Shown: in pieces, positions 18,364 to 25,923 of the stretch | How positions within the stretch are numbered: the stretch's first letter is position 1 | Layout: every line of letters starts with the position of its first letter | Notes under the pieces: model-generated | What the model was told of the DNA's origin: nothing | Seen by the model: the letters and a program-made list of their open reading frames with translations, nothing else | Database searches by the model: none | Made by a program: the position numbers and the translations under genes | Origin: Streptomyces ipomoeae 91-03 | GTDB lineage: Bacteria; Actinomycetota; Actinomycetes; Streptomycetales; Streptomycetaceae | Direction of reading: 5' to 3' | Assembly (NCBI RefSeq): GCF_000317595.1 | Contig: NZ_AEJC01000046.1 | Coordinates: 1 to 35,177, forward strand | DNA length: 35,177 bases

Positions 18364-19392
18364 CTAAGCGTCCAGCCCCTCAGCAGCCCGCACCGCGTCC
18401 CGGTATGCCCGGGCCGCCGCCCGCAACGCCGCCTCCGGGTCGACTCCGGCCGCTTCGGCGCGTGCTGCCATCGCCAGTAGCTCGTAGCCGGGGCCCTCGC
18501 CGGTCGGGAGCGGAACGTCCAGGCCTGCCGTGCGTACTCGGGAGGCCAGTTTCGAGGCCAGGGCGAGGCCGGGCTGGCCGAGGGGTATGCCGTCGGTGAC
18601 CGACTCGCGCCGCTTCTCCATCGCCTTCGTGCGGAGCCAGTGTTCCTTGACCTCCTCGGGGGTCGTGGCGGTTTCGTCGCCGAAGACGTGGGGGTGGCGG
18701 TGGATGAGCTTGGTGACGATGGTGGCGGCCACGTCGTCGACGGAGAAGGGCGCCTCGGGGTCCTCCTCCGCTATCCGGGCGTGGAAGACGACCTGCAACA
18801 GCACGTCTCCCAGCTCCTCCCTCAGCTCGTCCCGGTCGCCCTCCTCGATCGCCTCGACCAGTTCGTACGCCTCCTCGATGCCGTACTTGGTCAGGCCCTT
18901 GTGGGTCTGCTGGGAGGACCAGGGGCACTCGGCGCGGATGCGGTCCATGACCTGGACGAGGTCGAGGAGGCGGGCGCCGGGGAGGTCGTAGGAGGCGGGG
19001 AGGAGTTCCAGGGACGGCATCCGGACCCGGCCGGAGCCGGCGAGGCGGGCCAGGCCGTCGGTGAGGTGGGGTTCGCCCTCGGCGGTCGCGACGACCACGA
19101 CCGTGCGGTCACCGGCGCAGACGTCGACCAGTTCCTCGGCCGTCGGCGTCGCCTGCTCGACCGTTATGCCGGCATCGCGGAGATACGGCAGCTGGGGGTG
19201 TGCCTCGTCCGCGCAGAGGACTCGGTCGGCCCCGTGCAGTGCCTGCCAGGCGGGCCAGGAGAGCAGGCCGGGAGCGACACGGTGGCTGGTGGTGAGCAGG
19301 ACGACACGGCCGGGGCCGGAGGCCGGTGCGGGGGCCGTGGTGTCGGGGGCGCCGTCGGGGCGGTTTGCGTTCACCCCACGAACGTAACCCAC
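18364..19392 (-). CDS. mazG: MazG family nucleoside triphosphate pyrophosphohydrolase
   Basis: A 342-residue protein with a divergent N-terminal domain (~30-130) resembling a shortened tetrapyrrole-methylase-like region and a C-terminal MazG domain. The metal-binding pattern is in IEEAYELVEAIEEGDRDELREELGD (EExxE...ExxD) near residues 177-200, preceded by CPWSSQQTHKGLTKY. MazG enzymes hydrolyse aberrant NTPs and help lower (p)ppGpp signalling. The start may be the GTG at 19392 or a GTG at 19374; neither has a decisive ribosome site. Two DnaA-box sequences lie 20-45 nt upstream. The gene is 31 nt upstream of the NTPase gene on the same strand. Confidence 0.88.
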   Translation of the reverse strand: MGYVRGVNANRPDGAPDTTAPAPASGPGRVVLLTTSHRVAPGLLSWPAWQALHGADRVLCADEAHPQLPYLRDAGITVEQATPTAEELVDVCAGDRTVVVVATAEGEPHLTDGLARLAGSGRVRMPSLELLPASYDLPGARLLDLVQVMDRIRAECPWSSQQTHKGLTKYGIEEAYELVEAIEEGDRDELREELGDVLLQVVFHARIAEEDPEAPFSVDDVAATIVTKLIHRHPHVFGDETATTPEEVKEHWLRTKAMEKRRESVTDGIPLGQPGLALASKLASRVRTAGLDVPLPTGEGPGYELLAMAARAEAAGVDPEAALRAAARAYRDAVRAAEGLDA

Positions 19393-19412
19393 GCCTCGGA
19401 CGACCCCCGAAG

Positions 19413-19437
19413 TTATCCACAGGCGGACTTGTCCACA
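19413..19437. promoter_or_regulatory. Pair of DnaA boxes upstream of mazG
   Basis: TTATCCACA (19413-19421) is the E. coli consensus DnaA box, and TTGTCCACA (19429-19437) is the preferred Streptomyces form. Both have the same orientation, with starts 16 bp apart. They lie in the 87-nt gap between mazG and the SurA-like gene, where the mazG promoter should be. Confidence 0.75.
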
Positions 19438-19472
19438 GGCTGTGGGGCGGTCCCGCCTCCCCGCCCACCGGC

Positions 19473-19488
19473 CCGGCGGCTACGCCGG
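19473..19488 (-). terminator. Hairpin across the stop of the SurA-like gene
   Basis: CCGGCG (19473-19478) and CGCCGG (19483-19488) form a 6-bp stem around a 4-nt loop that contains part of the stop codon. It is a weak candidate terminator. Confidence 0.3.
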
Positions 19489-20145
19489 CTGTGTCCCCGG
19501 TGCCGAGACGTCGCGTACCCACGGTGTCTTGGCGTTGGTCATGCCCACTCGGCCGGACTGGTCGACGCCCCAGCTGCCGTAGCGGGGGTTGAGGTCCACG
19601 TCGAGTTTCTTGGAGGCCTCGGAGAGGGCCCGCCAGAAGGCGGTGCTGCCGTCCGGGGTGCTCAGGTCGGCGCCGAGGGCGGTGGCGAGCTTCTGGACCT
19701 CGACATCGCTGCGAAGGCTCTCGTCCAGCTGCCCGGGGGCGACGCTGTACCGCTGGAGGTAGGCCTGCTCCAGGGCCTCGGCGCCACCGGCGTCGGACTC
19801 CAGGTCGGAGCGGTACTTCTGGACTTCCTTGCGGGTGACGGTGACCCCGGAGTCCTTGAGCGCCTGGTCGAGGACCTTCTCCAGGACCATGCCGTTGAGG
19901 GTGTTGCGGGTGAGCGTGGGCGTCTGGGCGAGGACCTGCTGGTACTGGGCGTCGTCCGGACTGGCGGCCCGCTGCGCGGCGCGCACGTCGTTCACCCGGT
20001 TCTCCAGTTGCGCGACCGTGATCCGCTCGCCGCCCACGACGGCCGCCGCGCCGGGACGCGCATCGTTTCCGCAGGCGGTGAGGAGCGGGGCCGCGGCGGC
20101 GATCGCGGCGGAGAGGACGAGCGCGGTGCGACGGCGGCGGTGCAA
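19480..20145 (-). CDS. SurA-like (SurA_N) lipoprotein chaperone
   Basis: A 221-residue predicted lipoprotein. The signal sequence RRRRTALVLSAAIAAAAP ends in lipobox LLTAC with Cys25. The mature part resembles the SurA/PpiD N-terminal chaperone domain (AVVGGERITVAQLENRVNDV, then LNGMVLEKVLDQALKDSGVTVT), but no parvulin PPIase domain follows. It would act outside the membrane in folding secreted proteins. The start is a TTG at 20145: GGGAGG lies 5 nt before it and the signal peptide then has normal length. An open frame to 20262 would bury the signal sequence. It lies between DUF1906 and mazG on the same strand. Confidence 0.82.
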   Translation of the reverse strand: MHRRRRTALVLSAAIAAAAPLLTACGNDARPGAAAVVGGERITVAQLENRVNDVRAAQRAASPDDAQYQQVLAQTPTLTRNTLNGMVLEKVLDQALKDSGVTVTRKEVQKYRSDLESDAGGAEALEQAYLQRYSVAPGQLDESLRSDVEVQKLATALGADLSTPDGSTAFWRALSEASKKLDVDLNPRYGSWGVDQSGRVGMTNAKTPWVRDVSAPGTQPA

Positions 20146-20289
20146 GTTGGCCTCCCGGGGGGATTGTGCGACGGTGCACAAGGTCTTGCGGTGATCGATG
20201 GTAGGCAGTGCTCCAGCTCTGGCCAACCCATTCGACCAACGATTCACCAGGACTTCGGGCACCGCCGCACCCCTGCCCCTCGCCGAGCG

Positions 20290-21129
20290 TCAGCCGACGA
20301 TCGCCACCGGCGCGTCCCAGGCGCTGCGGTCCACGGTGATCGTGTAGCCGCCGCGGGTCTCCTTGCTGTTGACCATGTACTGGTGGGCGCGGTGGTGCCC
20401 GGTGTACAGCGTCGGGTCGTACGGCCAGTCCGAGGTCGTCGTGTTGACCTTGTCCCACTTGGCGTACCAGAGGTTGCCCGGCAGGTTGGTGCGGTCGGTG
20501 GCGGTGGCGACGGCCTTGGCGCTGGAGCTGCTGAAGCCGTAGAAGGCGGAGCGGTACTGCTTGGCGCCGAGTGCCTTGTGCCAGGCCCTGATGTAGGTGA
20601 GGACCGCGTCGTTGCAGGACGTGTTCGTGATGTCGTACGCCTCCATGTCGAGGTAGAGCGCGCTGCCGGGCTTCATGCCGAGGGCGGCGGCCTTGGCCAC
20701 GGCGTCGGCTCCGTCGGCGGCGCCCTGGGAGGCGGCGGTCGAGGCGGTGATCACCTCGGGGCTGGAGCCGGACTGGCAGGGCGGCTGGGCGCCGACGTAG
20801 AGGGGGATGAGCTTCCAGCCGAGGGAGTTGACGGACTTCACCCAGGACGCGGTGAGGTTGGGCTGGGAGCAGCCGCGGTTCTTGCCGCCGACGTAGACGG
20901 CCGCCGCGCCGTAGAAGCCGGTGTTCCAGGCCTTCATCGCGGACAGGGAGGGCGCCGTGCAGGTGTCGAAGGCGCGGCCCGTGTAGACCTTGGCGGCGGG
21001 CCAGGCGGTGGTCGTGGCGAGGGACTGCTGCGCGGCGACGCCGGCTCCGGCGAGCACGGCGGCCCCGGCGGCGGTCCAGGCGACGTATCTGCGCTTCTTG
21101 GACTGCCGGTGGCTGGACTTGCCGGACAT
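20290..21129 (-). CDS. Secreted DUF1906 (glycoside-hydrolase-like) protein
   Basis: A 279-residue exported protein. The N-terminus is Lys/Arg-rich (SHRQSKKRRYVAW) and followed by a hydrophobic stretch ending near LATTTAWP. The body matches the DUF1906/Rv2525c-like TIM-barrel family: GFDTC-type opening (GRAFDTCTAPS), LGWKLIPLYVGAQ, GSALYLDMEAYD with the acidic residues expected at the active site, and YSAFYGFSSSSA. Members are thought to act on or bind peptidoglycan or other glycans, but activity is unproven. The ATG at 21129 follows AAGGGGGG. It is upstream of the SurA-like gene on the same strand, with a 144-nt gap. Confidence 0.85.
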   Translation of the reverse strand: MSGKSSHRQSKKRRYVAWTAAGAAVLAGAGVAAQQSLATTTAWPAAKVYTGRAFDTCTAPSLSAMKAWNTGFYGAAAVYVGGKNRGCSQPNLTASWVKSVNSLGWKLIPLYVGAQPPCQSGSSPEVITASTAASQGAADGADAVAKAAALGMKPGSALYLDMEAYDITNTSCNDAVLTYIRAWHKALGAKQYRSAFYGFSSSSAKAVATATDRTNLPGNLWYAKWDKVNTTTSDWPYDPTLYTGHHRAHQYMVNSKETRGGYTITVDRSAWDAPVAIVG

Positions 21130-21285
21130 GGGTGGGCCCCCCTTGATCGTGGTGATGTGCGGCCACAGCTAACCGGCACCGCTTCAGCCTTCGGGAAACA
21201 GCAGCCCCGACTTACGGCAAACTTCGGCCAAGCCGGCGCAAAACATGGGCTCCACCGGGTTTGCCGACCGTCCCGCCGGCTCGGC

Positions 21286-21372
21286 GTCGGCGTCGCGGTT
21301 CGCGCCGGCACCGTGTCGGCGCCGTGGTTCACGCCGACGCCGCGTCGGCGCCGTGGTTCAGCCCCGCACCTG
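21286..21372. repeat. 29-bp tandem repeat, three copies, across the kinase stop codon
   Basis: Copies begin at 21286, 21315 and 21344. The second and third share an exact 17-mer GTCGGCGCCGTGGTTCA; the first is degenerate over the same stretch. The kinase stop codon (21358-21360) lies in the third copy, so the array forms the 3' end and downstream region of the kinase gene. Confidence 0.85.
21332..21350 (-). terminator. Hairpin just after the kinase stop
   Basis: CGCCGACG (21332-21339) and CGTCGGCG (21343-21350) form an 8-bp stem with a 3-nt loop, 7 nt after the kinase stop. It is built from the 29-bp repeat array. No T-tract is present. Confidence 0.5.
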
Positions 21373-22893
21373 CCCCAGCCACTGCAGAGTGCGCCGTACC
21401 TCCGCCGCCAGTGGATGACCGGGGCCCCGCAGCCGTTCCACGTCGAGCAGCAGGCGGCCCAGGGTCTCGTGGGCGGCGCCTCGGTCGCCGAGGGCGAGGA
21501 GGAGATGGCCTATGCGGCGGCGGACGTCGAGGGAGAGTTCGGGGTCGCCGCCCACGTACTGGTTCTCGAAGTACGGCAGGAGGGAGCGGTACTCGGCGAG
21601 GGCCGCCGCCGGTTCGCCGAGCTGTTCGAGGCACTGGGCGGACTCGTAGCGGAAGCGCAGGGCCTGCGGGTCGGCCTGGCCGGCCTCGGCGGCGCGCTCG
21701 TCGGCGAGCCGGCGCAGCTCGGGCAGGGCGCGCCGGTACTGGCCGTCGTCCATGAGGGTGGCCGCGTACTGCTTGCGCAGGGTGCGGACGACGGGTGAGT
21801 GCTGGCCGTGCTCGGCGGCGGCGGCCGGGAGGATCGCGCCGAGGATGTCGACGGCCTGGGTGATGCGGCCCTCGCCGAGCAGCCGCTTGACCTCGTCGAC
21901 GGCGCCCGCCACGTCCGGCTTGTCGACGGCGGGCGTCTGGACGGGGGCGGCGGAGGGCTGCGGCGCCGGGATGCGGGCACGGTCCGGCCAGGGGGCGTGC
22001 GGACGCAGGAAGGGGCGCGTGGGGTCGAGCGGGGAGCCGGTGGGCATACCACGCGCGGGCAGCAGTGGCAGGAGTTGTTCGTAGGTCTCCTGCGCGGAGG
22101 ACGGACGGTGCTGCGGGTCCTTGGAGAGCAGCCGGAGGACCAGGTCCTCCAGCGGCTCGGGCACCTCCGGGCGGATACGGCGGACGGGCACCGGCGGCTC
22201 GTACAGATGTCGGTGGAGGACGCCGAGGGCCGTGGACCCCGTGAACGGCACGTTCCCGCTGAGCAGTTCGTGCATCAGCACACCGAGGGCGTACAGGTCG
22301 GTGTACGGGCCGACGGCACCGCCCATGGCCTGTTCGGGGGCCATGTAGGCGGGGCTGCCGATGGGTGAGCCGGTGTGGGTCAGCCGGGTGGTGTCCGTGT
22401 CCATCACGGAGGCGACGCCCAGGTCGAGGACGGTGACCGTGCCGTCCTGCTTGACCATCACGTTCCGCGGCTTGAGGTCGCGGTGGATGATCGGCACCGC
22501 GTGCACGGCGGACAGCACCGCGCACAGCTGGGCGGCGACCGCCACCGTCCACTGCCAGGGGTAGGGGTCGTGTTCGGCGAGATGGTCGGCGAGGTCGGCC
22601 CCGTCGACGTACTGCATGACGAGGAACAGCTCCTCGCCCTCGCTGCCCGCGTCATGGACCGTGACCAGGCCGGGGTGGTCGACCTGGGCCGTGACCCGGC
22701 ACTCGCGCACGAAGCGGCGGCGCAGCTCGTCGGCCTCCTGGCCCGCGACCTTGTCCGGGCGCAGCAGCTTCACCGCCACGCGCCGGTCGAGGCGCTGGTC
22801 GTACGCCGTCCACACCTGGCCCATGCCGCCCTGCCCGATGAGCGTGGACAGTTCGTAGCGGCCGGTGATCAGGCGTCCGGTCCCCTGGGTCAC
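21358..22893 (-). CDS. Serine/threonine protein kinase with C-terminal TPR-like region
   Basis: A 511-residue Hanks-type kinase. Gly-rich loop GQGGMGQV is near residues 20-27, catalytic Lys in VAVKLL near 41, HRDLKPRNVMV near 136-146, metal-binding motif DLG instead of DFG (VLDLGVAS), activation-segment end GSPAYMAPEQ, and the domain ends near 285. A Pro-rich linker (~285-325) leads to helical repeats (~330-505, e.g. ALPELRRLADERAAEAG) likely to be TPR. There is no transmembrane helix or PASTA domain; membrane contact may come from the upstream partner. The start is the GTG at 22893: AAGGAG lies 4 nt before it and it overlaps the upstream stop as GTGA. Substrates are unknown. Confidence 0.92.
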   Translation of the reverse strand: MTQGTGRLITGRYELSTLIGQGGMGQVWTAYDQRLDRRVAVKLLRPDKVAGQEADELRRRFVRECRVTAQVDHPGLVTVHDAGSEGEELFLVMQYVDGADLADHLAEHDPYPWQWTVAVAAQLCAVLSAVHAVPIIHRDLKPRNVMVKQDGTVTVLDLGVASVMDTDTTRLTHTGSPIGSPAYMAPEQAMGGAVGPYTDLYALGVLMHELLSGNVPFTGSTALGVLHRHLYEPPVPVRRIRPEVPEPLEDLVLRLLSKDPQHRPSSAQETYEQLLPLLPARGMPTGSPLDPTRPFLRPHAPWPDRARIPAPQPSAAPVQTPAVDKPDVAGAVDEVKRLLGEGRITQAVDILGAILPAAAAEHGQHSPVVRTLRKQYAATLMDDGQYRRALPELRRLADERAAEAGQADPQALRFRYESAQCLEQLGEPAAALAEYRSLLPYFENQYVGGDPELSLDVRRRIGHLLLALGDRGAAHETLGRLLLDVERLRGPGHPLAAEVRRTLQWLGQVRG

Positions 22894-23495
22894 CTGTCTC
22901 CTTCGTGCTTGCGGAGATAGTCACTGAGCTCGTCGAGTTCGGCGCGCACCTGGTCTATTCGGGCGGGCCCGGGACGCTGCGGCTCCGGCGCCGACTGCGG
23001 CTGCGGCTGCGGCGGTTGGGGTGCCGGCTGCGGCTGGACCGGCGGGCCGGGCGTGTAGGGCTGCGGGACCTGGACCGGCGGGAAGCCGTACCCGGTCTGC
23101 TGCGGGGAGTACACCGTGGTCTGGGTGTACGGCGCCGGCGGGACCATGCGGGTCCGGCTGAAGTGGCGTATGTCCGCGTAGAGGTAGTACGCGACGATCG
23201 CCGCCAGGCCGCCGAGCAGCATCGACATGCCGACGTCGCCGCGCCAGGTGGTGAAGTCCTCCTTGCCCGGGTCGCTGCCGAGGATGTACAGCGTCGCGAT
23301 GACGTGGATGATCGAGAGGGCGAAGAGGAACCAGTCGAGCGGCTTGCGGGTCACCGAGGCGAGCCGCAGCAGGCTGGCCCAGGCGAGCACGCCGCAGCTC
23401 ATGACCGCGACCACCACGAAGATCACCCTCAGGGTGACCTGTCCCCCCTGATCGGGGCCGGGGGGCGGTGTCGGCGCGTAGCCGTGGCCTTGCAT
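22890..23495 (-). CDS. Membrane protein coupled to the kinase
   Basis: A 201-residue protein with about three hydrophobic helices (~20-42, ~53-72, ~90-107), then a Pro/Gln/Tyr-rich segment (~120-175, PQPAPQPPQPQPQ) and a short charged C-terminal helix (RIDQVRAELDELSDYLRKHEGD). No family is recognised with confidence. The ATG at 23495 follows AGGAG at 6 nt. The stop overlaps the kinase start as GTGA, so the two are made in step, and the protein may recruit the soluble kinase to the membrane. The Pro-rich tail and terminal helix are plausible docking elements. That role is inference from the coupling only. Confidence 0.75.
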   Translation of the reverse strand: MQGHGYAPTPPPGPDQGGQVTLRVIFVVVAVMSCGVLAWASLLRLASVTRKPLDWFLFALSIIHVIATLYILGSDPGKEDFTTWRGDVGMSMLLGGLAAIVAYYLYADIRHFSRTRMVPPAPYTQTTVYSPQQTGYGFPPVQVPQPYTPGPPVQPQPAPQPPQPQPQSAPEPQRPGPARIDQVRAELDELSDYLRKHEGDR

Positions 23496-23544
23496 GGCTG
23501 CTCCTGATGGCCTGGTGAGAGCGGACGTGCGATGTCGTTCAGAG

Positions 23545-23573
23545 CGTATAGGTCGACCACGACATGCGGTCCA
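23545..23573 (-). promoter_or_regulatory. Predicted promoter of the membrane protein-kinase operon
   Basis: The -35 TGGACC (23568-23573) and -10 TATACG (23545-23550) have a 17-nt spacer. A DnaA-box palindrome lies 4 nt upstream of the -35. Confidence 0.5.
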
Positions 23574-23574
23574 G

Positions 23575-23588
23575 GGTTGTGGACAACC
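23575..23588. promoter_or_regulatory. DnaA-box-containing palindrome
   Basis: GGTTGT-GG-ACAACC is a perfect 6+2+6 palindrome. It contains TTGTCCACA on the minus strand (23578-23586), a perfect Streptomyces-type DnaA box. It lies just upstream of the predicted membrane protein-kinase promoter. Confidence 0.6.
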
Positions 23589-23676
23589 GTTGCGGCTTTG
23601 GTGCTGGTCACGTCGTCCGAGGCGGAGCGGTTCCGTCCGGAAGACGTGTACGGGGCGTCAGTCGGGGGTGGCCGGT

Positions 23677-25701
23677 TCAGTCCGGGGCGACCGTGCCGTC
23701 CGTCAGGCCGTCGTACATGCCGCGGACGAGGCTTTCGCCGAGTCGGCCCGCCTGGCGAAGGGCGTCCTCGAAGGCGGCCAGGGCGCGGAACCGTTCGCCG
23801 TAGCGGCGCTGCTGGTCCAGTGGGAGCCGGGGCAGTTGAAGGCGGCGTACGTCGAGGCGGGTGGCGGTGGAGGCGTAGCTGCTGGCCTGGCGGCTGTTGG
23901 CGGTGCCCCTCAGGAACCCGGCGACGAACCACGCGTCCAGTGCGGCCGGGTCGGGCCGCAGGAGGGTGAGGTTGCGGCCGAGGGCGGCGCCCGCGGTGTC
24001 CTCGTCGATCACCCGTGCGACACCGCCGCCGCCGAGCACGGGGACGACGACATCGCCCGCCTCCACCAGTACGGGATCGTCGCCGGTCTCCGGCAGGTTG
24101 CCCGAGGGTGATGTGCCGGCCAGGACGTCGTGGTCGGTGAGCACGCGCGCGTGCGGGCCGTTTCCGCCGGTCCGCAGCAGCAGGGCTCCCCCGCGCGCGA
24201 GTTCGCCGACCGTGGTGAGCGGCCACCGCGCGGGCTGCACCTCCTCGGCGACCGGGGGTGCGAGGTCGGCGGTCAGCCGAAGGGTCTCGCCGAGGCGTTC
24301 GCGTACGGCGGTCAGTTCCTCGGCGCCGCCCGCGGCCGGGGGCGGCAGATGCCGGGCGGGGGCCAGGTCCACGTCGTCGTCCAGCAGGTCGATGACCAGC
24401 AGCGCACGGCTCAGCCCCGGCCGCTCCTCGGCCTCGCCCGCGCGGTCGAACGGCCGCCAGGCGTCGAGTACGGCGGTGCGTACGGCCGCCCAGTCGACCC
24501 CGCCCCGACCCTCGGCCCCGAGCCGCCCGGTGTCGACCAGCAGCAGCTCGGGCCGCGCGGGGGCCTTGCCGGGACGGCGCAGCACCCACAGATGCAGCGG
24601 GATGTTGTACGGGGGCGCCGCGCCGACCGGCAGGGCGATCACGGCGCGCAGGGCACCGCGGCGCAGCAGGTCGGCGCGGATACGGCGCCCCGAGCGGCGG
24701 CTGGCGGCGGCCGGTGGCATCAGCAGCACGGCGGTGCCGCCGTCCTCCAGGCGGGCCAGCGCGTGCTGGACCCAGGCGAGTTCGGACTCCGTGCGGGCCG
24801 GGAAGCCGTACTCCCAGCGCGGGTCGTAGGCCAGTTCGTCGTGGCCCCAGTTGCGCTCGTTGAACGGCGGGTGGCACAGCACCGTCTCGGCCCTGAGCTG
24901 TGGGAACGCGTCCGCGCGGAGGCTGTCGCCGGGGGCGGTGCGGACGGTGCTCCTGGTGCGCAGGGCGAGGCGCAGCGCGGTGAGGGCGGCCAGTTCGGGG
25001 GCGCTGTCCTGGCCGTAGAGCTCCTGGTCGGGACGGGGTGCGACGGCGCGCAGGAGGGCGCCGGTGCCGCAGGCCGGGTCGAGCACCGAGCGGGCGGGGC
25101 CGGCGAGTTCGGCCATCAGTTCGGCGAGCTCGCCCGGGGTGAGCGTGTACTGGCGGGGGTTGGCGTCGAGGTGCCGGGCCAGCAGGAACTCGAAGGTCTG
25201 CCGTGCGCCCAGGTCGGCCGCGAGTTCCGTGGCACCGCGGAGCAGCGGGACGGAGGGGAGCAGTTCGGCGGGCGTCGGCTGGGGCAGGGCGGATTCGTGG
25301 GCCGTGCCCAAGCGCGGGGTGAGGACCTGGCGGAGTGGGTCGGCGAGGAGCTCGGCCAGTTGCCGGTCGTCGGGGCAGGCACTCAACTCCAGCCAGACCA
25401 GGGGGCGGTCGTGGAGGTGGAGCAGGGCGCAGCCCGCGTGCACCAGGGCCGTGACGGGGCCGTCCGGGTGGTTGGTGATCTGCTGCCAGACCCGCTCCTT
25501 GAGGGGCACCTCGGCGAGTTTGCCCTGCTTGCGCAGCCACTCCTCGACCTCGGTGAGCGCGAAGGACGGGCTGGTCTCGGTGCCGCCGACCGGTTTGGGG
25601 AAGTCGGCATGGCGCCGGCGCCAGTTGCTGACGGCGGCACGGCCGACTCCCGCAAGCCGCGCGATCTCCGCGGCGGTGACCTCTGTCCCGTTGCCCTGCA
25701 C
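23677..25701 (-). CDS. N6-DNA-methyltransferase-like protein with N-terminal HTH and degenerate catalytic motif
   Basis: A 674-residue protein. The N-terminus (~8-55) is a helix-turn-helix with wing, VTAAEIARLAGVGRAAVSNWRRRH. The central part (~160-400) follows the HsdM/N6-MTase fold: YTLTPGELAELMAELAG, SAM motif I VLDPACGTGALL near 205-216, then LCHPPFNERNWG near 275-286, where the essential (N/D)PP(Y/F) reads HPPF (His ~277). The C-terminal ~200 residues resemble an HsdS-like target recognition half (LPRLPLDQQRRYGERFRALAAFEDAL). No HsdR or nuclease gene is near. The GTG at 25701 follows GGGGAG and matches the HTH start. Loss of the catalytic Asn/Asp suggests a SAM- or DNA-binding regulator, or an unusual enzyme. 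It diverges from a small gene across a perfect inverted repeat. Confidence 0.82.
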   Translation of the reverse strand: MQGNGTEVTAAEIARLAGVGRAAVSNWRRRHADFPKPVGGTETSPSFALTEVEEWLRKQGKLAEVPLKERVWQQITNHPDGPVTALVHAGCALLHLHDRPLVWLELSACPDDRQLAELLADPLRQVLTPRLGTAHESALPQPTPAELLPSVPLLRGATELAADLGARQTFEFLLARHLDANPRQYTLTPGELAELMAELAGPARSVLDPACGTGALLRAVAPRPDQELYGQDSAPELAALTALRLALRTRSTVRTAPGDSLRADAFPQLRAETVLCHPPFNERNWGHDELAYDPRWEYGFPARTESELAWVQHALARLEDGGTAVLLMPPAAASRRSGRRIRADLLRRGALRAVIALPVGAAPPYNIPLHLWVLRRPGKAPARPELLLVDTGRLGAEGRGGVDWAAVRTAVLDAWRPFDRAGEAEERPGLSRALLVIDLLDDDVDLAPARHLPPPAAGGAEELTAVRERLGETLRLTADLAPPVAEEVQPARWPLTTVGELARGGALLLRTGGNGPHARVLTDHDVLAGTSPSGNLPETGDDPVLVEAGDVVVPVLGGGGVARVIDEDTAGAALGRNLTLLRPDPAALDAWFVAGFLRGTANSRQASSYASTATRLDVRRLQLPRLPLDQQRRYGERFRALAAFEDALRQAGRLGESLVRGMYDGLTDGTVAPD

Positions 25702-25789
25702 GCGCCCGCTCCCCTCGTACCCGCTGTGTGACGCCGAGCATACCGACGCACGCAAGATCTACCCATTCACGCCGTGTACACACTCGACT

Positions 25790-25817
25790 TTGTGAACCAT
25801 GTTGACTCGGTTCACAA
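25790..25817. promoter_or_regulatory. Perfect 9-bp inverted repeat in the methylase-like divergon
   Basis: TTGTGAACC (25790-25798) and GGTTCACAA (25809-25817) are perfect complements with a 10-nt spacer, so the half-sites are about two helical turns apart. The spacer contains the -35 of the divergent small gene. The half-site resembles Rex's TTGTGAAC, but the spacing differs from a normal Rex operator (18 bp overall). A further half-site TTGTGAACA lies at 26051-26059 inside the small gene. Confidence 0.75.
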
Positions 25818-25830
25818 GCTCTGCTGTGAT
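25802..25830 (+). promoter_or_regulatory. Predicted promoter of the small divergent gene
   Basis: The -35 TTGACT (25802-25807) and -10 TGTGAT (25825-25830) have a 17-nt spacer. The inverted repeat at 25790-25817 straddles the -35, so a bound protein would block this promoter. The leader would be about 85 nt. Confidence 0.55.
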
Positions 25831-25923
25831 TGACCCATCGAACGACGGGCCGCCCCAGCCGGGTGGTCACATGTCGACGTGTGGCCGTATGCCGTCGCAC
25901 GCCGAGGAAGGGGGGAACAGGCC

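Noticed and set aside
21286..21372. A CRISPR array
   Set aside because: The 29-bp period comes from tandem copies with no unique spacers, and there are no cas genes in the window.
18640..21798. A 1052-codon plus-strand open frame over mazG, surA-like and DUF1906 genes
   Set aside because: It runs antisense through three recognisable genes and has no motif or ribosome site.
23677..25701. A type I restriction-modification or BREX-like defence locus
   Set aside because: No HsdR, nuclease, PglZ or helicase partner is in the neighbourhood, and the catalytic methylase motif is altered.
25790..25817. A standard Rex operator
   Set aside because: The half-sites match, but the total length is 28 bp instead of 18 bp, so normal Rex dimer binding is unlikely; kept only as an alternative.
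23429..25900. An 823-codon minus-strand frame overlapping the methylase-like gene
   Set aside because: Same strand, wrong frame, Arg/Pro-rich noise; the other frame has the HTH and SAM motifs.
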